From assembly GCF_013459645.1 (NCBI RefSeq), contig NZ_CP054861.1, positions 4,080,001-4,144,000 of the forward strand: a DNA stretch of 64,000 bases, read 5' to 3'. The notes beneath the pieces were generated by a model, which was given only the letters and a program-made list of their open reading frames with translations, made no database searches and was not told where the DNA came from. The translations under genes were made by a program, and so were the position numbers. Every line of letters starts with the position of its first letter. The stretch's first letter is position 1. Origin of the DNA: Martelella sp. NC20 (lineage in GTDB: Bacteria; Pseudomonadota; Alphaproteobacteria; Rhizobiales; Rhizobiaceae). Shown here in pieces: positions 46,638 through 54,895 of this stretch.

Positions 46638-47969
46638 TCAGCGCGAGATCATCCCGGCGATCTTCACGGCATAGCGATCGGTCATGCCGGAGACGTAATC
46701 GGCGAGCGCATGGAGCGCGCTGTAGGGATCGCGCGCGTGACGCAGATCGATGCCCAGCGCGCGCTGCAATTGCCGGGGATAACCGTCGAGCCGCTCGGCC
46801 TGCCAGTCCGCTTCGGCCAGAGCCTCGATCACCGGCAGGATGCCGTCGAGAACGCGATGGACCAGGTTGCGGCCCATGACCTCGAGTTCGGTCTTGCGTG
46901 GCGATGTGAAGATGCGCTCATTGGCCAGGGTCTCGATCGCGGCGAAATTTGCCGCCTGGGCCGAAGCGCCGACGAGCCCCTTGGCGAACCTGCCGCCCAT
47001 GATCGCATCATAGTTCCCGGCAAAGGCCCGGCTGCAATCCTCGAATGCCCGGCCGATCGCGACCGCCCGCAGCACCGCGATCTTCTCGGCGGGCGAGTCA
47101 CCGCGATCATCCTTCGGTGAAAAGCCGGCAACCGCCGAAAGAAGCGGCGCAACGTCGGCATAACCGAGATCGCCGGTGGTGAAGGCATCCTCAAGATCGA
47201 GGATATTGTAGCAGATATCGTCGGCCGCCTCGACAAGGAGAACCAGCGGATGACGCCGCCACCAGTTTTCCGCGGCATCGCCCGCGATCAGGCCGGTACG
47301 GGCAGCGACAGTTTCAAGCTCGGGGCGCTCGCTTTCGAACACGCCGAACTTCTTCAGACCGCCGTCGTGGACCGCCAATTTCTTGCGGACCCTGGCCGTC
47401 ACCGGATACTTGATGAACGCGCCGAGCGTCCCATGGGTGAGCCGCATGCCGCCCGGCCGGTTCATTTCCAGCCGGGTGAGGATGCGAAAGCCCTGGGCAT
47501 TGCCCTCGAATGCCTCGAATTCCTCGGCAAAACAGGTCTCGCGGTCAAAAAACAGCCCCTCGCCCCGGTCGAACCGCTCGGCAAACCACGCGCCGATCGC
47601 CGCTTCGCCGGAGTGGCCGAATGGCGGATTGCCGATATCGTGGGCAAGGCAGGCCGCATGCACGAGGCCCGCGACAATCGCCTGGCCGCCCGGATCGACC
47701 TTGCCTTCCTGCTCGAGCCAGTAGCCGACCTCCAGCCCGAGCGAACGCCCGACGCTTGCGGTCTCGACGCTGTGTATCAGCCGGTGATGGATGTGGTCGT
47801 GGTCGTAAAGCGGATGGACCTGGGTCTTGTTGGCAAGCCTGCGGAACGGCGCCGAAAACGAGATCCGGTCGGCATCCTGGTCCCATGCCGGACGGCGGGG
47901 AGAGGCCTTCTGGTCGGGACGCTGGAGACGTTCGAGGTCGAGCAGAAGCGACCATTCCATTTCAGCCAT
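46638..47969 (-). CDS. dgt: dGTPase-family deoxynucleotide triphosphohydrolase
   Basis: A 443-residue HD-domain triphosphohydrolase that splits dNTPs to deoxynucleoside and tripolyphosphate. The HD metal site is intact: His66 in LIHSVET and His110-Asp111 in CLAHDIGNPPFGHSGE, with Asp in YNILDLEDAF. The N-terminal DRISFSAPFRRLANKTQVHP is the family's start. ATG at 47969 after GGGACAGGAAT. It is longer than the E. coli-type short variant but normal for the alphaproteobacterial form. Confidence 0.93.
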   Translation of the reverse strand: MAEMEWSLLLDLERLQRPDQKASPRRPAWDQDADRISFSAPFRRLANKTQVHPLYDHDHIHHRLIHSVETASVGRSLGLEVGYWLEQEGKVDPGGQAIVAGLVHAACLAHDIGNPPFGHSGEAAIGAWFAERFDRGEGLFFDRETCFAEEFEAFEGNAQGFRILTRLEMNRPGGMRLTHGTLGAFIKYPVTARVRKKLAVHDGGLKKFGVFESERPELETVAARTGLIAGDAAENWWRRHPLVLLVEAADDICYNILDLEDAFTTGDLGYADVAPLLSAVAGFSPKDDRGDSPAEKIAVLRAVAIGRAFEDCSRAFAGNYDAIMGGRFAKGLVGASAQAANFAAIETLANERIFTSPRKTELEVMGRNLVHRVLDGILPVIEALAEADWQAERLDGYPRQLQRALGIDLRHARDPYSALHALADYVSGMTDRYAVKIAGMISR

Positions 47970-47996
47970 ATTCCTGTCCCCCGGTCGGAAACCCCG

Positions 47997-48632
47997 TTAT
48001 TCCGCAGCCTTGCCCTGCGCGGTCTTGTCTTCCAGATGTTTGTCGGTATCCGCTTCGCCATCATGCTCGAGTTCGTAGGCATAGCCTTCAAGCATCACAT
48101 AGGCCTGCTCGATCGCCTCGATCTGCGTTTCGGCATTGCGGATCGCCTCCCCGATCGATTCGCTGCGCGCCCGCAGCATCGATCCCAGCACATCGGAACT
48201 GCCCTTGTCGCGCTTGCGCCGGGCAAGCCTCGCCATATGCTTGCGCACCCGTGCGCGGTGGCGCTCCAGCTCCAGTATGTGGAAACGGCTCTTCAGGATG
48301 TCATCGGAAAGCTTGCGCCGCATCGCCGCCACGGGATCGAAACTGCCCGGCTCGCGCTCATCGAGGATCATCTCGTTGACCAGCGGTTCGAGCAGCAGCA
48401 CGCCCTTCAGATCCTTGGCGTCGGCGAGTTCGGGGTCATAGCCGGTATCATCATACACCCTGCGGCGCACCGGGTCCTTCAACAGGTCGTAGGAAGCCTG
48501 AAGGCGGGCGAAGCGGTCGCCGTCGCCGCCGCTGTCGGGATGCGCTTCCTTGGCAAGCTGCCGGTACGCCGCGCGCACGGCCTCGCCGTCGCAATCGCGA
48601 TTTATGCCCAGCACTTCATAGGGATCGATCAA
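47997..48632 (-). CDS. J-domain protein
   Basis: About 211 residues from a TTG at 48632 (IDPYEVLGINRDCDGEAV); upstream in-frame starts to 48698 extend it by about 22 unlike residues. The J-domain occupies about residues 3-70 with the HPD motif in AKEAHPDSGGDGDRFARLQ. The rest is helical and charged with no Gly/Phe or zinc region, so it is a DnaJ-like co-chaperone of type III rather than DnaJ itself. It lies 27 bases upstream of dgt on the same strand. Confidence 0.8.
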   Translation of the reverse strand: MIDPYEVLGINRDCDGEAVRAAYRQLAKEAHPDSGGDGDRFARLQASYDLLKDPVRRRVYDDTGYDPELADAKDLKGVLLLEPLVNEMILDEREPGSFDPVAAMRRKLSDDILKSRFHILELERHRARVRKHMARLARRKRDKGSSDVLGSMLRARSESIGEAIRNAETQIEAIEQAYVMLEGYAYELEHDGEADTDKHLEDKTAQGKAAE

Positions 48633-49015
48633 ACCGTCACCCTTGCTATCCCGTTCAACAACGTCCCATGGACTAGCGCGCCCGCCCCGCCTGTTCAAGC
48701 TGAAAGGCGGTGTAAATCCGCTTCAATCGCGCGCAATGCGACTAAACCGGGCTGCTGGCCCCGCGTGGCACTTTATGGCCGCAAATTTGACATTCGGGCG
48801 TCCAAATTCTACACAACAGCCGTGCCGCCGACAAAACCATGTTTGCGGCAAGCCTCCACCATTGCTTATCTGGAGGCCCGAGCGACGCCGTATGAGGCTT
48901 CGCATACCCGCACCATGCGGGATCATCGTCCGCACGCATCCGTTGTGTTTTACCGCGTGCAAGCGCTGGCACCCAGCGCCAGGACAATCGGACGTCCGCC
49001 GAAGAAGGAACCAGT
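48633..49015. other. Intergenic region upstream of proV
   Basis: 383 bases between the J-domain gene and proV. The ribosome site GAAGAAGGAACC precedes proV. No riboswitch or operator pattern is recognised; a betaine-responsive promoter is expected here but not readable. Confidence 0.5.
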
Positions 49016-50260
49016 ATGAGCGTCAAACTGACCGCCAAAAACGTGTCGAAGCTATTCAATGATGACGACGGCGAAGGCGCGCGCCGCCTCGCCGCCGGCG
49101 AAAGCAAGGAAGACATCTTCAAGGCGACCGGCGTCACCGTCGGAATCGACAATGTCAGTTTCGAGGTCAATGAGGGCGAAATCTTCGTCATAATGGGCCT
49201 TTCCGGCTCCGGGAAATCGACGATCGTGCGGACGCTGAATGGCCTGATCCCGCCGACCGCCGGCGAAATCATCATCGACGATGTCGACGTGGCCTCTTGC
49301 GACAAGGAAACGCTTCGGGAGGTCCGCCGCCAGAAAATTACCATGGTTTTCCAGCACTTCGCGCTGTTTCCTCATAAAACGATCATAGACAACGTCGCCT
49401 TCGGCCTGAAGCTCAAGGGCATGGGCAAGGAAGAGCGTCACAAGGTGGCGCGCGCCTCGCTCGCCAAGGTCGGACTGGAGGCCTATGCCAATAGCTATCC
49501 GAGCCAGCTTTCCGGCGGCATGCAGCAGCGCGTCGGTCTGGCGCGCGGGCTTGCCAACGACCCCGAAATCCTGCTGATGGACGAGCCCTTCGGCGCGCTC
49601 GACCCGCTGATCCGGCGCGAAATGCAGGACGAACTGATGGTTCTTCAAAAAGAATTGAAGAAGACCATCATCTTCATCACCCACGACCTCAACGAGGCCA
49701 TGATCCTCGGCGACCGCATCGCCATCATGAAGGACGGCGCCTTCGTGCAGGTCGGCACGGCGCAGGAAATCGTCTCCGAGCCCGCCGATGACTATGTCCG
49801 CGCCTTCGTTTCCGACATCGACCGCAGCCGGGTCTTCAAGGTCTCCGATATCTCGCAGGATGCCGCATGGGTGAAGGTCGATTCGACCACGGCCGATGCG
49901 CTTGCGGTGATGGACAAGGCCAAGTCCGATCTCGCCTATGTCGTCGAAAAGGGCGTGCCGGTCGGGCTGCTGATGCGCTCGGACGCGATGGGGGCCGCCC
50001 GCGCCACTCCGGTGCGCGAGGTCATGTATGCCGAACCGCCGACGGTTTCCGAAGGCTCGTTCCTGAACGAGGTCTATGGCGCCGCCCAGGCCGGCGTGCC
50101 GATGGCCGTGACCAATGATGCCGGCAAGCTCGTCGGCGTCGTTTCCCAGGAAGCGATCTTCGAACAGCTGACCGCCGATACGGAGGAGCCGCCTCCCCCG
50201 CTCGCCGAAGAAGAAGCCAAAAAGCAGGCGCCGGCCCCCAGCCAGCCGGCTATAAAGTAA
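49016..50260 (+). CDS. proV: Glycine betaine/proline ABC transporter ATP-binding protein
   Basis: A 414-residue ATPase for osmoprotectant uptake. Walker A is [11 protein letters not shown], the ABC signature [16 protein letters not shown], and Walker [18 protein letters not shown]. The N-terminal extension (about residues 1-40) and a C-terminal pair of CBS domains (about 280-400) are the ProV/OpuAA form, in which the CBS pair senses ionic strength. It is the first gene of a three-gene operon, ending 19 bases before proW. The tail is Pro/Ala rich. Confidence 0.93.
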   Translation: MSVKLTAKNVSKLFNDDDGEGARRLAAGESKEDIFKATGVTVGIDNVSFEVNEGEIFVIMGLSGSGKSTIVRTLNGLIPPTAGEIIIDDVDVASCDKETLREVRRQKITMVFQHFALFPHKTIIDNVAFGLKLKGMGKEERHKVARASLAKVGLEAYANSYPSQLSGGMQQRVGLARGLANDPEILLMDEPFGALDPLIRREMQDELMVLQKELKKTIIFITHDLNEAMILGDRIAIMKDGAFVQVGTAQEIVSEPADDYVRAFVSDIDRSRVFKVSDISQDAAWVKVDSTTADALAVMDKAKSDLAYVVEKGVPVGLLMRSDAMGAARATPVREVMYAEPPTVSEGSFLNEVYGAAQAGVPMAVTNDAGKLVGVVSQEAIFEQLTADTEEPPPPLAEEEAKKQAPAPSQPAIK

Positions 50261-50279
50261 GCCGAGAGGAAGACAGACA

Positions 50280-51191
50280 TTGTTCGATCCATCGCAGTAT
50301 TTCACCATTCCCTTCGATAGTTGGGTAAACGACTTCGTCCGCGGCTTTCTGGTTCCGAATTTCCGGCCGTTCTTCCGCGCGCTTCAGGTGCCCGTCAACC
50401 AGGTCCTGATGGCGCTCGACACCTTCCTCGCCTTCGTTCCGATGCTGGTGATGACGGCGATCTTTGCGCTGCTGGCCTGGCGCATCGTCGGCAGGACGAT
50501 GGCGATCGTCACCATTGTCGGCTTCCTGTTCGTTGATCTCATCGGACTGTGGCCGGACACGATGACGACGCTCGCCATGATCCTGACCTCGGTGATCTTC
50601 TGCACCGTTCTCGGGGTTCCGGTCGGCATTCTCGTTGCCCGCAGCGACACGATGTGGCGCATCGTCAGACCGATCCTCGACGTGATGCAGACCGTTCCGA
50701 GTTTCGTCTATCTGGTTCCGATCGTGATGCTGTTCGGCGTCGGCATGGCGCCGGGCATCATCGCCACCATCATTTTCGCGCTGCCGCCGATCATCCGCAT
50801 GACCAATCTCGGCATCCGCAATGTGCGCACCGATCTGATCGAGGCCTCAGAGGCCTTCGGCGCCAATTATTCGCAGACCCTGTTCGAAGTTCAACTCCCG
50901 CTTGCCATGAGAACCATCATGGCGGGGTTGAATCAGACCCTCATGCTCGCCATGTCCATGGTTGTCATCGCAGCGCTGATTGGCGCGGGCGGCCTCGGAC
51001 AGGTCGTCAACACCGGCCTCGGCCGGCTCGATGTCGGTGGTGCTACCGCCGGCGGCGTCGGCATCGTGGTGCTTGCCATCGTGCTCGACCGCATAACCCA
51101 GGGCCTTGTCGAGCCTTCGGATCCCAACCGGATGACATTCCGTCAGGCGTTGGGTACGCTTTTCAGCGGTCAGAAAAAGACCGCCGAATAA
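50280..51191 (+). CDS. proW: Glycine betaine/proline ABC transporter permease
   Basis: A 303-residue permease with about six membrane helices and the family loop EASEAFGANYSQTLFEVQLP. The block IMAGLNQTLMLAMSMVVIAA is a strong ProW/OpuAB signature. Start is a TTG at 50280 preceded by GAGAGGAAG, close behind proV; an ATG is not available there. It ends about 110 bases before proX. Confidence 0.9.
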   Translation: MFDPSQYFTIPFDSWVNDFVRGFLVPNFRPFFRALQVPVNQVLMALDTFLAFVPMLVMTAIFALLAWRIVGRTMAIVTIVGFLFVDLIGLWPDTMTTLAMILTSVIFCTVLGVPVGILVARSDTMWRIVRPILDVMQTVPSFVYLVPIVMLFGVGMAPGIIATIIFALPPIIRMTNLGIRNVRTDLIEASEAFGANYSQTLFEVQLPLAMRTIMAGLNQTLMLAMSMVVIAALIGAGGLGQVVNTGLGRLDVGGATAGGVGIVVLAIVLDRITQGLVEPSDPNRMTFRQALGTLFSGQKKTAE

Positions 51192-51301
51192 AACGAGAGC
51201 GTCCCTCTCGGGGCGCTTTCTTAAAGGGATCTCCAATCCCGTCGCCAAGGCGGTTGGCTGTAACAGGCTCCGCCGCAACACGTAGAAACGGAGAAACACT
51301 C

Positions 51302-52309
51302 ATGAAAAACAATCTCACCAAACTGACCGCCGCCCTGATGCTCGGCGCTGCCAGCCTCGCGCCGGCCGCAGCCTTTGCCGCGGACGGCCCGGGCGATGGC
51401 AAGACCATCAAGATGGCCCAGGCCGACTGGGACACCGGCTGGTTCCAGGCCGAAATCTACAAGCAGATGTTCGAGGATCTCGGCTACAGCGTTACCGGTC
51501 CGATGACGCTCGGCGCCTCCGCCTTCTATCAGGCCGTGTCGCAGGGCGATGTCGACCTCTGGGTCAATGGCTGGTTCCCGCTGCACGAAACCTACAAGCC
51601 GACCTTCGAAGGCAAGGCCAAGGTTGACGGCGCGGTCGCCAAGGGCGGCGCCCTTCAGGGCTACCTCGTCGACAAGGCGGCCGTCGAAGAGTTCGACATC
51701 AAGACCCTGGACGACTTCAAGCGTCCGGAAGTCAAGGAAGCCTTCGACCGCAATGGCGATGGCAAGGCCGATCTGGTTGCCTGCCCGCCAGGCTGGGGCT
51801 GCGAGCTGACGATCACGCAGCATATGGAAGACTTCGATCTCGGTGATGACATCAACCCGATCAAGGCCGGCTATTCCGCCTCGATGGCGGACGCGATCGC
51901 GTCCTACCAGAATGGCGAGCACATCCTGTTCTACACCTGGACGCCGAACTGGACCGTCGACCAGCTGAAGCCGGGCGAGGACGTCGTCTGGATCGAAGTG
52001 CCGCAGAAGGAAGGCGTCGACTTGCCGGCTCCGGCCAAGGGTCTCGAAACATGCGTCGCCGATCCGTGCTACATGGGCTTCGTCGCCAACGACATCGTTC
52101 CGGTCGTCAATGACGAATTCCTAGCCGACAACCCGGCGGTCGATGCGCTTCTGAAGGAAGTCTCGATCCCGCTGCCGGATATCTTCGCCCAGAACACTGC
52201 CATGAACAATGGTAATGACGACGTCAAGGCGCAGGCCACCGAGTGGATCAAGAACAATCAGGACACGGTTGACGGCTGGCTTGAAAAGGCCCGCGCCGCC
52301 GCAGGCTGA
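51302..52309 (+). CDS. proX: Glycine betaine/proline ABC transporter substrate-binding protein
   Basis: A 335-residue periplasmic protein from the ATG at 51302, with signal peptide LTAALMLGAASLAPAAAFA (cut near residue 26). ProX/OpuAC features include IKMAQADWDTGWFQAEIYKQ, WVNGWFPLHETYKP and the aromatic residues around FYTWTPNWTVDQLKPGEDVV that form the betaine cage. Two internal Cys pairs occur (VACPPGWGCEL and ETCVADPCYMGF). It ends before a strong terminator. Confidence 0.93.
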   Translation: MKNNLTKLTAALMLGAASLAPAAAFAADGPGDGKTIKMAQADWDTGWFQAEIYKQMFEDLGYSVTGPMTLGASAFYQAVSQGDVDLWVNGWFPLHETYKPTFEGKAKVDGAVAKGGALQGYLVDKAAVEEFDIKTLDDFKRPEVKEAFDRNGDGKADLVACPPGWGCELTITQHMEDFDLGDDINPIKAGYSASMADAIASYQNGEHILFYTWTPNWTVDQLKPGEDVVWIEVPQKEGVDLPAPAKGLETCVADPCYMGFVANDIVPVVNDEFLADNPAVDALLKEVSIPLPDIFAQNTAMNNGNDDVKAQATEWIKNNQDTVDGWLEKARAAAG

Positions 52310-52336
52310 TCGGCCTTCCCTATTGAACGAAATGAT

Positions 52337-52370
52337 GAGCCCCGGTCTTTTTGGCCGGGGCTCGTTTTGT
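52337..52370 (+). terminator. Rho-independent terminator of the proVWX operon
   Basis: GAGCCCCGG (52337-52345) pairs with CCGGGGCTC (52355-52363) and is followed by GTTTTGTT. It lies 27 bases behind the proX stop. The same stem sequence recurs at 53729 and 53957. Confidence 0.8.
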
Positions 52371-52399
52371 TGACAAACCTGTCCCCACACTCCGCGTCA

Positions 52400-53350
52400 T
52401 CAACTCTGTTGGCTTAGCTGGTCTCTGAACCTTGCATTCAATGTGATGACTATCTTTCGCATGACCGCGGCGAGGGCGACGATTGGCTTTTTACCGTTGT
52501 GGATGAGGCGTTTGTAGAATTCGACGAATTCGCCCCTTCCTTGTGCGGCCTGCATGGCGGGCATGAACAGGATCGTTCGCACGGCTGGCCGTCCACCGCG
52601 CATCCTGCGGTAGCCGATCTTGTTGCCGCTTTCGTTTGGATGAGGCGCCAGGCCCGCCAGAGCCGCTGCTTGCTTTCGGTCCATCTTCCCCAGTTCCGGT
52701 ATGGCGGCAATGAGGGCTGCGGCCGTCGTTTCGCCGATACCCTTCATGGCGGTTGCGGTCCTGGCCCTCTGCACAAGGGATGCGGAGCGCATCAGCGCAC
52801 TGATGGCTTTGTCGACAAGCACGATCTGCCGGTTGAGGACAGTGAGCAGGGCCTTGAAGGTGGCGGCCAGGTCGCGCCCGCCCAGTTCGCGCGCGCTTGG
52901 GGCCTTGGCGCGATTCTGCTCGGCCACCCTCATGGCCACCAGATCGGCGCGGCGGCGCACGAGAGCCTTGAGCCTTGCCTCACAGGGGTCCTCCGCATGC
53001 CATAAAGGCAGGGTTGCCCATCGCTCCAGCCCATAGGCGACCATTTCCCGCGCATCGATCGCATCGCTCTTGCCCAAGCGGCCGCGTGACCGGATGAAAG
53101 CCTTGAGCTTGCGTGTGTCGGCGCGATGGAGCGGAAGTTTCAGGCCCCGGCATTCTTCCATCAAGATGATCTCGTAGCCGCCGGTGGGCTCGCAAATGAC
53201 CAGGTCGACATCGCACTTTCGCAGGAAGTGCCGGATCTGTTTTCGCTGGTTGGGAATGACCGTCGCGATGCGGCCGTCAAAAACGGCGATGGTGTCCTTG
53301 GCGACATCGACGCCAAGGCAACGGCACGGGGGATGATGCAAAAAGGTCAT
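52400..53350 (-). mobile_element. IS110-family transposase gene
   Basis: A 316-residue DEDD-type transposase from the ATG at 53350. N-terminal RuvC-like domain with GVDVAKDTIAVFDG (Asp), VICEPTGGYEI (Glu) and KSDAIDAREMVAYGL (two Asp), and C-terminal IS110 domain with the Ser-containing region of the family around GLAPHPNESGNKIGYRRMRG. The frame is complete, so it may be active. IS110 elements have no terminal inverted repeats; the boundaries cannot be read directly here. Confidence 0.9.
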
Positions 53351-53556
53351 GGTGATGCTATCCTCTCTAGGCTTCGGATTGTTTGCGGGCGTGCCAGGCA
53401 GCGGCCCAATCAACTCTCCAAGCGATGGCAGAGTGCGGCAGTGACCTTGATGACGTCGGGTGTTGCCCAATCCTCGGACGGTCGCCTGCCACAGCAGCTG
53501 CGGGCTGTGAAAGAGCCCGCAGCTGCGCCAACATCATAACCTGCATTCAACAAACA

Positions 53557-53899
53557 ATCCTCGGGCTTGACCCGAGGATCCAGGGCCACACGGCCTGCGC
53601 TTGCTAAAGAGTCTTTCTGCTCAAGGACTTGAGCAGGATGGATGCTCGGATCAAGTCCGAGCATGACACCTGTGGGGGGGCGGCTGACAGAGGCAACAAA
53701 CTGCACGTCTCCGGGTTTGTCAGCAGTCTGAGCCCCGGTCTTTTTGGCCGGGGCTCAGTTTGTTGACAAAGGCCCTGACAGATATTTCCGTCATGCCGCG
53801 CTTGACCCGACATCCAGGGCCAAATTTGGAGGGCTATCAGGGTGTTCCCCTTGCACGTATGGCGTTCCGCAGCCCTGGACCCCGGATCAAGTCCGGGGT
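53557..53899. repeat. Cluster of palindromes with a TCAAG/CTTGA loop (rhizobial REP-like)
   Basis: Three stems share a five-base loop: ATCCTCGGG/CCCGAGGAT around CTTGA (53557-53579), ATGCTCGGA/TCCGAGCAT around TCAAG (53642-53664) and ACCCCGGA/TCCGGGGT around TCAAG (53879-53899). A degenerate fourth lies near 53791. Such elements occur in many rhizobial intergenic regions. Function unknown; they resemble sites favoured by some insertion sequences. Confidence 0.75.
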
Positions 53900-53986
53900 G
53901 ACGGGCAGAGGGGTAGGCAAACTCAAGGTGTCTGCAATATGGTTTGTCAGCAGTCCGAGCCCCGGTCTTTCGGCCGGGGCTTTTCG
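53716..53986. repeat. Repeated unit: TTTGTCAGCAGTC followed by a GAGCCCCGG hairpin
   Basis: TTTGTCAGCAGTCTGAGCCC begins at 53716 and TTTGTCAGCAGTCCGAGCCC at 53943, each followed by CCGGTCTTT and a closing GGCCGGGGCT (53738-53757 and 53965-53982). The same hairpin without the TTTGTCAGCAG prefix is the proX terminator at 52337. So three copies lie within 1.7 kb, two of them flanking the IS110-bearing stretch on its right side and one on its left. Confidence 0.7.
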
Positions 53987-54125
53987 TTTCTGATACCTCT
54001 CCGCGAGGCGAAGCGGATCACCCCTGGCCTGTAAAAGGCCCGCCGACCCTAGGCCGTAAACCCATAAATGGGGTTCACATGGGTGCGATGACTTGATTCA
54101 ATGGTTTCTGGAAAGGAGACCATTG

Positions 54126-54491
54126 ATGCGCCGACGTTTTGACCTGACGGATTTCGAGTGGGCGGTGATCGAGCCGCTTCTGCCCAATAACAGCCGCGGC
54201 GTACCGCGGGTCGATGACCGCCGTGTGATCAACGGCATACTCTGGCGCTTTCGTACCGGCAGCCCATGGGCCGATGTTCCGGAACGCTATGGCCCTCACA
54301 CCACCTGTTATAATCGCTTTGTCCGCTGGCGGCGGGCTGGTGTCTGGGATCACCTTCTCACGGCGATTTCTTCCGCCTTCGACGGCGATATTCAGATGAT
54401 CGACTCGTCTTGTGTTCGCGTGCATCAGCATGGCGCCACCGGTAAAAAGGGGGCGCCAATCGAAGCATGGGACGTTCCAGAGGCGGCCTGA
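54126..54491 (+). CDS. IS427-type transposase, OrfA
   Basis: A 121-residue frame from the ATG at 54126 after GGAAAGGAGACC: DUF4096-like N-terminal part (FDLTDFEWAVIEPLLPNNSR) and the first catalytic region IQMIDSSCVRVHQHG (Asp). The stop is reached at 54491. A slippery AAAAAGGGGG run lies at 54444-54453, from which a -1 shift enters OrfB and gives the normal family sequence GKKGGANRSMGRSRGGLTTK. So OrfA and OrfB are translated as one protein by programmed frameshifting. Confidence 0.88.
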   Translation: MRRRFDLTDFEWAVIEPLLPNNSRGVPRVDDRRVINGILWRFRTGSPWADVPERYGPHTTCYNRFVRWRRAGVWDHLLTAISSAFDGDIQMIDSSCVRVHQHGATGKKGAPIEAWDVPEAA

Positions 54492-54895
54492 CAACGAAGA
54501 TCCACGCTCTCGTCGATGCCGATGGGCTGCCGATTGATCTTCGCCTCTCAGAAGGTCAGCATGCTGATTGTCGCTACGCCGAAGATCTGCTCACCAGACT
54601 TCATGCCGGAACGACGCTTTTGGCAGATCGTGGCTATGACACCAACGCCATCCGCGCCACGGCAACTCAGGCGAAGGCATTCGCCAACATCCCGGCGAAG
54701 CGAAACCGAAAAAAGACCTTCGCTTTCAGTTCGTTCCTCTATCGCTATCGAAACCTCGTCGAGCGGTTCTTCAACCGCATCAAAGAAGCGCGTGGAATTG
54801 CAACGCGTTACGACAAACGCGCCGACAACTATCTCGCGGCAATCAAGCTCTTCTCTGTGCGACTATGGTTAAAGCGTTACGAGTCTACGGCCTAG
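54467..54895 (+). CDS. IS427-type transposase, OrfB
   Basis: Continuation of the transposase in the -1 frame: TTKIHALVDADGLPIDLRLS, then the second catalytic Asp in LLADRGYDTNAIRA and the Glu in RYRNLVERFFNRIKEARG. It ends at a TAG at 54893-54895, inside the right terminal repeat. Read separately it begins at ATG 54467, but expression through frameshifting from OrfA is the usual route. Confidence 0.88.
   Translation: MGRSRGGLTTKIHALVDADGLPIDLRLSEGQHADCRYAEDLLTRLHAGTTLLADRGYDTNAIRATATQAKAFANIPAKRNRKKTFAFSSFLYRYRNLVERFFNRIKEARGIATRYDKRADNYLAAIKLFSVRLWLKRYESTA

Larger units (their letters stand above)
53351..54048. other. Repeat-rich intergenic spacer beside two insertion sequences
   Basis: About 700 bases without a gene, holding several palindromes (see the separate entries) and stretches of TTGACCCGA-like sequence. 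Reading frames here are incidental. The spacer probably hosted the insertions on both sides. Confidence 0.6.
54049..54895. mobile_element. IS5-family element of the IS427 type
   Basis: Inverted ends CTAGGCCGTAAACCCATAA (54049-54067) and, on the minus strand, CTAGGCCGTAGACTCGTAA ending at 54895. The element carries two overlapping frames that make one transposase by a frame change. Each end includes CTAG, which is probably the target sequence duplicated on insertion or part of it. The right end overlaps the stop codon of the next gene. Confidence 0.85.

Noticed and set aside
48780..48815. TTTGACATT and CCAAATTC near 48787 resembling the palindromic elements at 4321-4489
   Set aside because: The arms do not pair and the CTAGTGG ends are absent; a chance similarity.
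47250..49019. A 589-codon plus-strand frame opposite dgt and the J-domain gene
   Set aside because: Antisense shadow; it crosses two genes and the intergenic region upstream of proV.
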